From CAZYJR01 sp964647905 (GTDB lineage: Bacteria > Desulfobacterota > DSM-4660 > Desulfatiglandales > HGW-15), in contig CAZYJR010000004.1 of assembly GCA_964647905.1 (NCBI GenBank), forward strand, positions 62,001 to 126,000: a stretch of DNA of 64,000 nucleotides, given 5' to 3'. A program made the translations under genes and the position numbers. The notes below the pieces were generated by a model. The model saw nothing but the letters and a program-made list of their open reading frames with translations. It searched no databases and was not told where the DNA came from. Below, piece by piece: positions 8,695 through 17,102 of the stretch (positions are counted from its first letter, which is position 1; every line of letters starts with the position of its first letter).

Positions 8695-10685
8695 CGCCCG
8701 CCCGCTGGTTCGGCGGTCAGCTCCACAGGGGGGGTGAAGGGGGTGAAGCGTCTCCCCTTGACCGTTAGCATCAGGGGCCTCTTGTCCAGCTCGCCGTCGC
8801 TTGCGAACGAGATCCTGCCGGTGACCCCCTCCAGCCCTTCGAGCTCGGCAAGCGCCCGCCTCAGGTCCTCCCTGGTCAGTACCGAGCGGCCCTCCAGGGC
8901 GGATCTCAGGACCCGCATGGTGTCGTATCCCGCGGCCGCCAGCAGCCCGGGCTGGGATTGAAAGGCCTCCCTGTAGCGCAGAGCGAAATCCCTCACCCCG
9001 CTCGAGTCCAGGCCTTCGAAAAAGGCGGACGGAAACACGGCTCCCTGGATATAGTCCCCGCTGGTCTCGATCAGGTCCTCCGACTGCCACAGGCTGGTCC
9101 CCAGGAAGCGCATGCCCAGGACCCTGTGAAACGGGAACTGAGGGACCAGCAGGGCCACGCGCTCGGTGTTGTCCGGTATGAAGACCGCCTCGAAGTCCAC
9201 TATGGGCTCGGGCTCGTCCCCGGGAGGTTCTTCCAGGCCCATGAGCTTCCTCCGCTCCTCGAGCATCCGGGCCACCGAGGCGGGCCTGGGGTAGTAGAGG
9301 CCGACCATGCGCTTGACCTCGCCGGCAAAGTCGGTCTTGTCCGTGGGGTAGGATTCCACCGCAGTGATCTCGCCTCCCAGATCTTCGACCTTATCCCAGA
9401 AGAGGTTCATGAAGTGCCGGCCGTAATGGTTCTCCGGGAAGAGTATGCCGAAGCGCCGGATGCCCAAGTCCAGGACGGCGGTCTCAGCCAGGGCCTCCAT
9501 TTGGGCCGAGGGGGTCAGGAAGTTCCGGAATACCATGTTTCCGGTCTCCGGGACGCCTCCCCTCTGGGTCAGGGTGATAATCGGGATCCCGAGCTCCTGG
9601 GCCTTCCGCGCCGCAGCCCCGGCCGCCTTGCCGGCCAGGGGCCCGATGAGGGCGCTCACGTTCCTCTCCAGGGCCAGCTCCTCCACCGCGCTTACCGCCG
9701 CCTCTTCCGACCCCTTGGTGTCCCGGATCAGGAGCTCTATCTCCGGCCCGGGGATGGAGGCGTCCCATTGAGAAGCCGCAAGCTGGATCCCGTTCAGGAT
9801 CTCCTCCCCGTATATGGCGAAAGGACCGCTCAGGGGGAGCAGGCAGCCGATCCTGCCCTTTCTCTCCATGAGCTCCTCGTCGATCTCCACCAGGATCCGC
9901 CTTCCCTCCAGGATCAAGTCCGGCTCCGAGGCCGTCTCCAGCAGGGCCTCGGCGGCTTCCCGCGCCTCGAGGAGGTCATGCCCTTCCAGGTGGAGCCGGG
10001 CCGCCCTGAGGCGGATCAGGGGCAGGTAGGGGCCGGCCTCGGCCTCCATGGCCTCCAGTTCCTCCAATGAGGCCGACCGGATCAGCCGTCCGGCCTCTCG
10101 CTCCAGCTCTTCCGAAATTTCCCGGGAGGCCGAGGCTCGGGACCAGAGCGAAAGGGCCCCGGCCGGGTCGCCCAGCCGCTCCTCGACCCGTCCCAAGAGC
10201 AGCAGGACCTCTCCTTCCAGGTCATGTCCTCGATGCCGCCTCAGCCACTCCCGGCCCTCTTCCCTGCACCGCTCGAACCGCTCCAACCTGAAGCAGGAGG
10301 AAAGCATGTAATAGGCGGCTTCCGGGGCCTTGGGGTGTGAGAGATAGTCCTTGTAAATACGTTCGAAAAGAGGCAGCGCCTCCTCGAAGTCCCGGTCCCG
10401 GTACTTGATGCCCGCCATCCGGTAAAGGGCGTCCCGCGTCTCTTCGCCCCTCGGGTGGGCCTCCACGTAGCTGCGGTAAGCCTCGAAGGCCCGCTCGTCC
10501 TCTCCTCGCCGCTCGTGCTGGAGGCCGAGCTCATAGGCGCTCTTGAGGGGAGGGGCCTCCGGGGCCGGACTGATCTCGGGCTTGCCGGGCGCGCACCCGG
10601 CCATGAGAAGCAAAAGGGCCGCCCCCGCCGCAAGGGCGGGGACAGCCCGTAGGAGGAGGGGCACTCGCTTTGAACCGGTGATCAC
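8691..10685 (-). CDS. Lipoprotein with TPR-like region and periplasmic-binding domain (LpoA-like)
   Basis: The 664-residue protein has a signal peptide ending in a lipobox (LLMAGC at about residues 26-31). Residues about 50-270 are helical repeats with TPR character (SAYELGLQHERRGEDERAFE, YRSYVEAHPRGEE). From about residue 275 a type-1 periplasmic-binding fold begins (GCLLPLSGPFAIYGEEILNG). This architecture resembles LpoA-type activators of penicillin-binding proteins and ABC-type binding proteins of family 6; which role applies is uncertain. Its GTG overlaps the dnaK stop (GTGA), so it is coupled to the chaperone operon. Confidence 0.8.
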   Translation of the reverse strand: MITGSKRVPLLLRAVPALAAGAALLLLMAGCAPGKPEISPAPEAPPLKSAYELGLQHERRGEDERAFEAYRSYVEAHPRGEETRDALYRMAGIKYRDRDFEEALPLFERIYKDYLSHPKAPEAAYYMLSSCFRLERFERCREEGREWLRRHRGHDLEGEVLLLLGRVEERLGDPAGALSLWSRASASREISEELEREAGRLIRSASLEELEAMEAEAGPYLPLIRLRAARLHLEGHDLLEAREAAEALLETASEPDLILEGRRILVEIDEELMERKGRIGCLLPLSGPFAIYGEEILNGIQLAASQWDASIPGPEIELLIRDTKGSEEAAVSAVEELALERNVSALIGPLAGKAAGAAARKAQELGIPIITLTQRGGVPETGNMVFRNFLTPSAQMEALAETAVLDLGIRRFGILFPENHYGRHFMNLFWDKVEDLGGEITAVESYPTDKTDFAGEVKRMVGLYYPRPASVARMLEERRKLMGLEEPPGDEPEPIVDFEAVFIPDNTERVALLVPQFPFHRVLGMRFLGTSLWQSEDLIETSGDYIQGAVFPSAFFEGLDSSGVRDFALRYREAFQSQPGLLAAAGYDTMRVLRSALEGRSVLTREDLRRALAELEGLEGVTGRISFASDGELDKRPLMLTVKGRRFTPFTPPVELTAEPAGGR

Positions 10686-12604
10686 TTCTTGACTTCCTCA
10701 AAGTCCGCGTCGACCACGTCGTCGTCCTGGGAGCCTCCGCCGGCCTCGCCGCCTGCCGCGCCCGGGCCGCCCGCCTCCTGCTGCTGGCCGGCCTGCTGCG
10801 AGGCCTGGCTGTACATGGCTTCGGCCAGCTTGTGGGAGGCCTGAGTGAGCTCCTCTGTCTTCTTCTTTATCTCTCCCGCGTCGTCGCCTTCCATCGCCTT
10901 CTTGAGGTTTTCTACGGCGTTGTTTATATCAGCCTTGGTGGCGTCATCCAGCTTGTCTCCGACCTCGCCTACGGACTTCTCGGTGGAGTAGATCAGGCTG
11001 TCGGCCATGTTCCTGGCCTCCACCAGCTCCCGCTTCTTCTTGTCCTCCTCGGCGTGCATCTCGGCGTCCTTGACCAGGTTCTGGATCTCATCCTCGCTCA
11101 GCCCGCTGGAGGCGGTGATCTTGATGGACTGCTCCTTGCCGGTGCCCTGGTCCTTGGCCGAGACGTTCACTATGCCGTTTGCGTCTATGTCAAAGGTGAC
11201 CTCTATCTGGGGCACGCCCCTGGGCGCCGGCGGTATGCCCACCAACTGGAACCTCCCCAGGCTCTTGTTGTCCGTTGCCATCTCGCGTTCGCCCTGGAGC
11301 ACGTGTATCTCCACCGCGGGCTGATTGTCCGCCGCAGTGGAAAATATCTGGCTCTTCTTGGTGGGAATGGTGGTGTTCTTCTCTATTAGCTTGGTGAAGA
11401 CGCCCCCGAGGGTCTCGATGCCCAGGGACAGCGGGGTAACGTCCAGCAGCAGCACGTCCTTTACGTCGCCCTTGAGCACGCCGGCCTGAATGGCCGCGCC
11501 TATTGCCACCACCTCGTCCGGGTTGACCCCCTTGGTGGGCTCCTTTCCGAAGATCTCCTTGACCTTCTGCTGGACCATGGGCATTCGGGTCATCCCGCCC
11601 ACCAGGATCACCTCGTGCACGTCCCCGGCCTGGATGCCGGAGTCCTTCAGCGCCATCTTGCAGGGCTCGGTCACCTTTTCCACCAAGTCGCCCACCAGTT
11701 GCTCCAGCTTGGCCCGGGTGAGCTTGATGTTCATATGCTTGGGCCCGCTGGCGTCGGCGGTTATAAAGGGTAGGTTGACGTCGGTTTCCTGGGACCCGGA
11801 GAGCTCCATCTTGGCCTTCTCGGCCGCCTCTTTCAGCCTCTGGAGGGCCATCTTGTCGTTCCTGAGATCGATGCCCTGATCCTTCTTGAACTCATCGGCC
11901 AGGTAGTTCATCACGCGCAGGTCAAAGTCCTCTCCGCCCAGGTGGGTGTCTCCGTTCGTGGCCTTGACCTCGAACACGCCTTCGCCGATCTCCAGGATGG
12001 AGATGTCGAAGGTGCCTCCCCCCAGGTCGAAGACCGCTATCCTCTTGTCGCCCTTCTTGTCCAGGCCGTAAGCCAGGGATGCCGCAGTGGGCTCGTTGAT
12101 GATGCGCTCCACCTTGAGCCCGGCGATCCTGCCCGCGTCCTTGGTCGCCTGCCTCTGGCTGTCGTTGAAGTAGGCCGGAACAGTAATGACCGCCTCCGTG
12201 ACCTCCTCGCCCAGGTAGTCCTCGGCGGTCTGCTTCATCTTCTGTAGGATCATGGAGGAGATCTCGGCCGGACTGTATTTCTTCCCGCGGACCTCTATGT
12301 GGGCGTCGCCGTTCTCCGCCTTTACGATCTTATAAGGCAGGTTATTGATATCCCGCTGCACTTCCTGGGATTCGTACTTGCGCCCTATCAGCCGCTTGAC
12401 CGCAAAGATGGTGTTGTCCGGGTTGGTTATGGCCTGCCGCTTGGCGATTTGACCCACCAGGCGCTCGCTCTTGTCATTGAACGCCACCATGGAGGGGGTG
12501 GTCCTGCTCCCCTCTGCATTGGCTATCACCACGGGGTCCCCGCCCTCCATAACAGCCACGCAGGAGTTTGTCGTACCAAGGTCGATTCCTATAGTTTTAC
12601 CCAT
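10682..12604 (-). CDS. dnaK: Chaperone protein DnaK (Hsp70)
   Basis: ATP-dependent Hsp70 chaperone. The start is ATG 12604, giving MGKTIGIDLGTTNSCVAV, preceded by an excellent SD (GAGGAGGACAAA). The 640-residue protein carries the phosphate-binding segments IAVFDLGGGTFDISIL and VILVGGMTRMP, the linker region VLLLDVTPLSLGIETLGG, and ends in the typical acidic DDDVVDADFEEVKK after a Gly/Gln-rich stretch. The open frame extends 24 codons further upstream but that part is not conserved. grpE lies 29 bp upstream; no dnaJ is adjacent. Confidence 0.98.
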   Translation of the reverse strand: MGKTIGIDLGTTNSCVAVMEGGDPVVIANAEGSRTTPSMVAFNDKSERLVGQIAKRQAITNPDNTIFAVKRLIGRKYESQEVQRDINNLPYKIVKAENGDAHIEVRGKKYSPAEISSMILQKMKQTAEDYLGEEVTEAVITVPAYFNDSQRQATKDAGRIAGLKVERIINEPTAASLAYGLDKKGDKRIAVFDLGGGTFDISILEIGEGVFEVKATNGDTHLGGEDFDLRVMNYLADEFKKDQGIDLRNDKMALQRLKEAAEKAKMELSGSQETDVNLPFITADASGPKHMNIKLTRAKLEQLVGDLVEKVTEPCKMALKDSGIQAGDVHEVILVGGMTRMPMVQQKVKEIFGKEPTKGVNPDEVVAIGAAIQAGVLKGDVKDVLLLDVTPLSLGIETLGGVFTKLIEKNTTIPTKKSQIFSTAADNQPAVEIHVLQGEREMATDNKSLGRFQLVGIPPAPRGVPQIEVTFDIDANGIVNVSAKDQGTGKEQSIKITASSGLSEDEIQNLVKDAEMHAEEDKKKRELVEARNMADSLIYSTEKSVGEVGDKLDDATKADINNAVENLKKAMEGDDAGEIKKKTEELTQASHKLAEAMYSQASQQAGQQQEAGGPGAAGGEAGGGSQDDDVVDADFEEVKK

Positions 12605-12633
12605 TTTGTCCTCCTCTTGTCTCGTGCCAGGAT

Positions 12634-13293
12634 TTATCCATTCTCTTTTTCTCCGGAGTTTTGATTGTCGGGGCATTCATCCCCACCCCCTTGGTCCGGT
12701 CCTCCGCTGCAAACCACGACCATCGCAGGCCTGATCAACCGCTCATTCAGTGTGTAGCCCTTTTGGAGCTCCTGCAGTACCTTGCCGGACTCCTTCTCCG
12801 GGTGCGCCTGCATGGATATGGCCTCGTGGTAATTGGGGTCGAAACGCTCCCCTTCGGCCTTGACCTCGGCCAGGCCGACCCGCTCCAAGGCCTCCTTCAG
12901 CCCCTTGAGGGTCAGCTCCACCCCTTCCCTCAAGGAGCCCAAGGAGTTGTTCTCTTTGGAGTGTCCCAGCGCCTTTTCCAGGTTGTCCACCACCGGGAGG
13001 ATCTCCTTGATCAGCTTCTCAGTGGCGAACCTTCGCCACTCCTCCTTCTCCCGCTGGTGCCTTCGCTTCAGGTTCTCCATCTCGGCCTGGCTGCGGAGGT
13101 AGAGCTCGAAATTCTTCTCGGCCTTCTCGGTCAGGCCGCGCACCACCTCGAGGAGCTCCTCCTTGGAGAGCTCCTCCACGGGCCGCTCTCGAGCATCGTC
13201 TTTCTCGGACCCCTCTTGATCGAGATCCTCCCTGAGTTCCTCTTCCTCGGGTCGGGCCCCGTTGCAACCGGTCCTTTCCTTTTCTTCGGTCAT
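12634..13293 (-). CDS. grpE: Nucleotide exchange factor GrpE
   Basis: GrpE releases ADP from DnaK. The 219-residue form starting at ATG 13293 (MTEEKERTG) has an acidic N-terminus, a long coiled coil (SAEMENLKRRHQREKEE region) and the signature LERVGLAEVKAEGERFDPNYHEAI near the beta domain. An upstream ATG at 13311 is also possible, but a frame opening at 13368 is excluded because it would begin within the -35 box of the promoter. grpE is the first gene of grpE-dnaK-lipoprotein; no hrcA or CIRCE element is seen next to it. Confidence 0.94.
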   Translation of the reverse strand: MTEEKERTGCNGARPEEEELREDLDQEGSEKDDARERPVEELSKEELLEVVRGLTEKAEKNFELYLRSQAEMENLKRRHQREKEEWRRFATEKLIKEILPVVDNLEKALGHSKENNSLGSLREGVELTLKGLKEALERVGLAEVKAEGERFDPNYHEAISMQAHPEKESGKVLQELQKGYTLNERLIRPAMVVVCSGGPDQGGGDECPDNQNSGEKENG

Positions 13294-13339
13294 GATTCGA
13301 TCCTGTCCCATAGAATTCGGCTTCCGATCGTTGAGGGAA

Positions 13340-13368
13340 ACGTTAAGCATCGGCCATACCCTTGTCAA
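13340..13368 (-). promoter_or_regulatory. Putative sigma-70-type promoter of grpE-dnaK
   Basis: On the minus strand TTGACA (13368-13363) is followed by 17 bp and TAACGT (13345-13340). It lies 47 bp upstream of the preferred grpE start. The -35 is perfect; the -10 is moderate. No sigma-32 consensus is obvious. Confidence 0.5.
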
Positions 13369-13435
13369 CCGTGACAGGGGAGGTTAAGGCGGGAGCGGAC
13401 AGCCCTGCGGGCGGTGGTATCGGGCGGGGCGGGCG

Positions 13436-14062
13436 CTAGCCGGGAAGGGGTTCGCCGGCGGCTGTGAGCTCGAGATCCCGGAGGAGCTCGGGGGCGTACT
13501 CCCTGGTCAGCCGCCGGGTCTCATGGTCGTCCCGGCCGGTGGGCTTTATGAAGAGACCGTCGCAGCCGGCCCTCATCATGGCCACCGCGTCGGTTATCAG
13601 GGACTTGCGGGTGTAGAAGACCGCGGGTACTCCGGGGAAGCGCTCCCGGGCCATGCGGAGATTGGCCAGTCCGTACTTGCGGTTCTGGCCCACCCGGTCG
13701 CAGGCCTGTTCAAAGATCTTTCTCCATCCGTCCACAATGGTGAAAAGCCGCTTGAGGTACTCATTGTGAGCGTCGCCCGGAAATTCTTCCAGGCCCTCAT
13801 ACACCCGATCCAGCGGGGGGATGGCCTCGGCCTTGGCGCGGAGCTCTCCGGCCGGGGTGATCGAGGGATCAAGGACCTCGGGGTCCTTCCCCCAGAGGTC
13901 CAGGAGAAAGAGCGCCGGCGGGCGCTCTTCCAAGAGCTCCACCGCCTGGTCGAAGGTGTACGCCTGGATGAAGTCGTAGCCCGGGGCGGCGGGGGCGATC
14001 TCCTCTCTTACCAGGGAGTGCTCGAAATCCGAGTCGTCGATGAAGCAGATAGCGGATCTCAT
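13436..14062 (-). CDS. Response-regulator receiver-like protein with an insertion
   Basis: The 208-residue protein reads as a CheY-type receiver fold: acidic pair in CFIDDSDFEH (residues 6-15), phospho-acceptor Asp in LFLLDLWG (about residue 55), a Thr in AVFYTRKSL and a C-terminal FIKPTG with the conserved Lys-Pro. Between beta-3 and the later strands it carries about 60 additional residues (from SITPAGELRAKAE to WRKIFEQACDRVG) not seen in ordinary receivers. No output domain is present. It lies 10 bp behind purC with a GAGGACC SD, so it is probably cotranscribed; no kinase is nearby. Function unknown. Confidence 0.7.
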   Translation of the reverse strand: MRSAICFIDDSDFEHSLVREEIAPAAPGYDFIQAYTFDQAVELLEERPPALFLLDLWGKDPEVLDPSITPAGELRAKAEAIPPLDRVYEGLEEFPGDAHNEYLKRLFTIVDGWRKIFEQACDRVGQNRKYGLANLRMARERFPGVPAVFYTRKSLITDAVAMMRAGCDGLFIKPTGRDDHETRRLTREYAPELLRDLELTAAGEPLPG

Positions 14063-14072
14063 GATCGGTCCT

Positions 14073-14969
14073 CTACTCCAATGTCCCGCCGGTCAGTCTC
14101 TCCAGGGCCTCCAGGTATTTTTCCCGTGTCTTTTCGATCACCTCCGGCGGGAGCCTGGGAGGGGGCGGGGTCTTGGGCCAGTCAAGGCCCTCCAGGTAGT
14201 CCCTCAAGTATTGCTTGTCAAAGCTCTTCTGGGGGCCGCCCGGGCTGTAGATGTCCATGGGCCAGAATCGGGAGGAGTCCGGGGTGAGCACCTCGTCTAT
14301 GAGTATTATGCGATCGCCCAGGCGCCCGAACTCGAACTTGGTGTCCGCTATGATTATCCCCTTTTGAGCGGCCAGGTCCCGCCCGAAGCGGTATATCTCC
14401 AGGCTGAGGTCTCTTACCAGGGCCGCGGTCTCCGGGCCCAGGAGCCTCTCGGCCTCGGCAAAGGGGATGTTGATGTCGTGGTCCCCCGAGTCGGCCTTGG
14501 TGGAAGGGGTGAATATGGGCCCGGGGAGCTCCTGGGACTCCTTCAGCCCGGCTGGGAGCGGAATCCCGCATATGGTGCCGCTTTTCAGGTATTCCTTCCA
14601 ACCCGATCCGGAAATATAGCCCCTGACTATGCACTCCACCGGCAGGGGATCGGCTTTTCTAACCAGCATGCTCCTCCCCTGGAGCTCCTCCCTGTACGAG
14701 GGGCAGGGCTCGGGGAACTCGTCCGGGTCGGTGGAGATCAGGTGGTTCTCCACCGTGGGCTCCACCCGGCTGAACCAAAACGTGGAGATTTGGGTCAGGA
14801 TTCGCCCCTTGTCCGGTATGGGATCGTCCATCACCACATCGAAGGCGGACATCCTGTCGCTCGCCACTATCAGGAGGGCGTCGCCCGCCTCGTAGATATC
14901 CCTTACCTTGCCCCGCTTCAAGAGCCGGAGCCCCTCCAACCTCGATTCCATCATCGCTTTTCCCGCCAT
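14073..14969 (-). CDS. purC: Phosphoribosylaminoimidazole-succinocarboxamide synthase
   Basis: SAICAR synthase of purine biosynthesis, joining CAIR with aspartate. The 298-residue protein has the early motif KRGKVRDIYEAGDALLIVASDRMSAFD split across residues 18-44, the segment EFPEPCP, and the signature LIDEVLTPDSSRFW near residue 210. Length matches the longer PurC type. ATG 14969 has a modest SD (GAAGAGG). Copy A of the dispersed repeat begins only 19 bp upstream of the start, so transcription must pass through or start within it. Confidence 0.95.
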   Translation of the reverse strand: MAGKAMMESRLEGLRLLKRGKVRDIYEAGDALLIVASDRMSAFDVVMDDPIPDKGRILTQISTFWFSRVEPTVENHLISTDPDEFPEPCPSYREELQGRSMLVRKADPLPVECIVRGYISGSGWKEYLKSGTICGIPLPAGLKESQELPGPIFTPSTKADSGDHDINIPFAEAERLLGPETAALVRDLSLEIYRFGRDLAAQKGIIIADTKFEFGRLGDRIILIDEVLTPDSSRFWPMDIYSPGGPQKSFDKQYLRDYLEGLDWPKTPPPPRLPPEVIEKTREKYLEALERLTGGTLE

Positions 14970-14987
14970 GCCTCTTCATCCCTTTCC

Positions 14988-15063
14988 AGTTTCCGTCCGG
15001 AAACGGCCCTTTCTCCCGATCCCGGCGTCGATCCGGGGGGTTGGTCGCACGCTGTACTCCAGG
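14988..15063 (-). repeat. Dispersed intergenic element, copy A
   Basis: Begins AGTTTCCGTCCGGAAACGG and continues through GGCGTCGATCC and GGGTTGGTCG to GTACTCC. Over about 75 bp it matches copy B (16847) closely and its first 40 bp match copy C (23013). It contains the palindrome TTTCCG-TC-CGGAAA. It lies directly upstream of purC. Confidence 0.8.
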
Positions 15064-15228
15064 GGCACTTTACAAAACCCGGACCCCGGGAACCGGTGGT
15101 TCAATCATAAGGAAGGGAAGATTTTCATGCAACGCCTTGAAAGTCAAGTACAACAGGCCGGATTGCCTTATCCTCCAAGCCGTGGAATGGTATGGTATCC
15201 GGTCCGTAAAGGGAAAAGGAGGTCCGCC

Positions 15229-15537
15229 GTGCTCATTTCCAAGGAAAACCAGGGGATCAGGGAGAGGATCACGGACTTCGACCGGCGCATCGACCGGATG
15301 CACGCCGAGTTCGGGAAGTACCGCGCCGGCGAGGCCGAACGAATGCCGGACTGGGAGCGGCTGGAGCGGGATATGCTCGCCTTTTCCAGGAGGAGGATAG
15401 CGGACCTGGAGCTTGCCAATCAACTGGACAGGGTGATGCACAAGTTCCAGAATCGAAAGAAGATCTGGCTCAAGTGGGCCGAGGAGTACCACACCCGGTC
15501 CCTGCGGGAGGACCCGGCGCAGGGCGGCGGCCCCTAG
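15229..15537 (+). CDS. Small coiled-coil protein of unknown function
   Basis: A 102-residue, highly charged protein predicted to be almost fully helical (RIDRMHAEFGKY, ERLERDMLAFSRRR, NRKKIWLKWAEEYH). I do not recognise the family. GTG 15229 is preferred because AAAAGGAGG lies 6 nt upstream; an ATG at 15127 would add 34 residues without an SD. Its TAG and the TAG of the convergent glutamine synthetase gene are the same four bases, CTAG. Confidence 0.6.
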   Translation: MLISKENQGIRERITDFDRRIDRMHAEFGKYRAGEAERMPDWERLERDMLAFSRRRIADLELANQLDRVMHKFQNRKKIWLKWAEEYHTRSLREDPAQGGGP

Positions 15538-16838
15538 AGGTATTTCCCGTGCTCCCTGGGGGTGACGTGGGTGCGGTGCTCCTCCCAGTCGCGGATCTTG
15601 AGGGTCATATAGTTGCGGTAAACCCGTTCGCCCAGCAGCTCCCGGAGGAAGCGGCTGCGCTCGGCCTCCACCAGGGCCTCGAAGAGGCTCTTGGGCAGAA
15701 ACCGGCGGTCCCAGACCCTGGTCCCGTAGCCCTTCCTGTAAGTGCTCCCCGAGTCCGGTCTGCCCGGGTCGATCCGGTTCCTGAGCCCGTCCAGCCCCAT
15801 GGCGATCAGGGCGGCCAGTTGGAGGTAGACGTTGCCCGCCGGGTCCGGGCTTCTCAGCTCTATGCGGACGTTTTCCGGACTCCCGCTATAGGGGACACGC
15901 ACCATGGAGCTGCGGTTGCGGAAGCCCCACGACCTCACCACTGGGGCCTCGCGCTCCAGCACGTAGGCCTTGTAGGAGTTCAGGGTGGAGGCCATTACCA
16001 GGGAGGTCCCCCTGGCGTGGCGGAGTATGCCGCCTATGAAGTGCCGGGCCGTCTCGCTCAGCCCGCCCTGTCCTGACTCCGACCAGAAGAGGTTCCGGCC
16101 TTCTGGGTCCTGCATGGACAGGTGGATGTGAAAGGCGCTCCTGTTCTGCCCGTCGAAGGGCTTGGGCATGAAGGTGGCGTGATAACCGTGGGCCGCCGCC
16201 GTCTGCTGGGTCACGTAGTTGAAAAGTAGGGTCCGGTCCGCGGCCTTGAGCGGATTCGCGGCCTCCAGGTTGATCTCGTGCTGGGACGGGGTCACCTCGT
16301 GGTGGGCCTTTTCAAAGCGGATCCCGCATCCCCTGAGGACCGCCAGGATCTCGTTGCGCACCTCTTCCCCCCGGTCGCGAGGGGTGGTATGGAAGTACCC
16401 GGCCCTGTCCGTATGTATATCCTCGCCCCACTCGGCCGAGTTGAGGAGAAAGAACTCGTGCTCCGGGCCGACCGTGAACCGGCACTGGAACTCCTCTTCC
16501 CCTTCGGCGACCACTCTCTCCAATATGGCCCTGGGGTCGGCCTGGGAGCGCTCCCCCCTCTCGTTGTAAACATGCCCCACGAAAAAGCCCAGCTTCCCGT
16601 TGCCGGACGGGACCAGCAGGAAGCTCTCCGGATCGGGCACCAGGACCCGGTCGCTGCTCTCCACGGAGGCATACCCGGCTATGGAGCTGCCGTCGAACCC
16701 GATCCCGTCTTCCAGCAGGCGCTCGATGTTCTCCGGGTTTATCGGCAGGCTCATCAGTCCGCCGTTCAGGTCCAGGAAAAATATCTTGGTGCTGTCCGCC
16801 TCTTCCAGCCGCCTCTTGATCTCTTCGATGCCGTTCAT
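15534..16838 (-). CDS. Glutamine synthetase family protein (divergent)
   Basis: A 434-residue class I-type glutamine synthetase fold: LNGGLMSLP in the beta-grasp domain, GIGFDGSSIAG, EHEFFLLN, then HHEVTPSQHEINLEAANPL, ATFMPKPF and NRSSMVRVP. Several catalytic stretches deviate from ordinary GlnA: the loop that is normally NGSGMH reads NRSAFHIH, and the C-terminal adenylylation region is reduced. It could be a true glutamine synthetase or a gamma-glutamyl-amide ligase. ATG 16838 (SD GAGAAGGGA) is chosen; the frame upstream reads through repeat B. Confidence 0.78.
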   Translation of the reverse strand: MNGIEEIKRRLEEADSTKIFFLDLNGGLMSLPINPENIERLLEDGIGFDGSSIAGYASVESSDRVLVPDPESFLLVPSGNGKLGFFVGHVYNERGERSQADPRAILERVVAEGEEEFQCRFTVGPEHEFFLLNSAEWGEDIHTDRAGYFHTTPRDRGEEVRNEILAVLRGCGIRFEKAHHEVTPSQHEINLEAANPLKAADRTLLFNYVTQQTAAAHGYHATFMPKPFDGQNRSAFHIHLSMQDPEGRNLFWSESGQGGLSETARHFIGGILRHARGTSLVMASTLNSYKAYVLEREAPVVRSWGFRNRSSMVRVPYSGSPENVRIELRSPDPAGNVYLQLAALIAMGLDGLRNRIDPGRPDSGSTYRKGYGTRVWDRRFLPKSLFEALVEAERSRFLRELLGERVYRNYMTLKIRDWEEHRTHVTPREHGKYL

Positions 16839-16846
16839 TCCCTTCT

Positions 16847-17071
16847 CTAGTTTCCGTCCAGAAATGGCCCTTTCTCCCAATCTCGGCGTCGATCCGCGGG
16901 GTTGGTCGTGCGACGTACTCCAGTACGCCTTCTCCCGACTCCTTGATTTGACTCGGGCCATCCTTGGCCCTCGCCCTTCGGGCACCCTAACGGGTGTCCC
17001 ATTCCGCTGTCCTGCGGAATGGTCCTTGACCTTGGAAGAAATTGCTCATTTCTGACCTGGAAACTCACTAG
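16847..17071 (-). repeat. Dispersed intergenic element, copy B, with terminal inverted repeats (MITE-like)
   Basis: The left end CTAGTTTCCGTCCAGAAATG is mirrored at the right end by CATTTCTGACCTGGAAACT followed by CACTAG, giving imperfect terminal inverted repeats of about 21-25 bp around a 225-bp element. It contains CGTACT-CC-AGTACG and a cluster of four hairpins. No gene is inside. It sits directly upstream of the glutamine synthetase gene and is the fullest of the three copies in this window. Confidence 0.75.
16955..17022. repeat. Cluster of four adjacent stem-loops inside copy B
   Basis: In order: GGGCC-6-GGCCC (16955-16970), GCCC-TTC-GGGC (16973-16983), ACCC-TAAC-GGGT (16984-16995) and the 9-bp stem CCATTCCGC-6-GCGGAATGG (16999-17022). 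The stems are nearly contiguous, so a transcript would fold into a multi-hairpin structure. Confidence 0.75.
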
Positions 17072-17102
17072 TGCCGAGAACTCATTTATGGATGGGCACT
17101 CT

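Noticed and set aside
12605..12676. 24 extra N-terminal residues on DnaK
   Set aside because: The SD and the invariant start MGKTIGIDLGTTN place the start at 12604.
13294..13368. Longer GrpE N-terminus starting at 13368
   Set aside because: Its first codon is part of the -35 box of the promoter, and the added residues are unlike GrpE.
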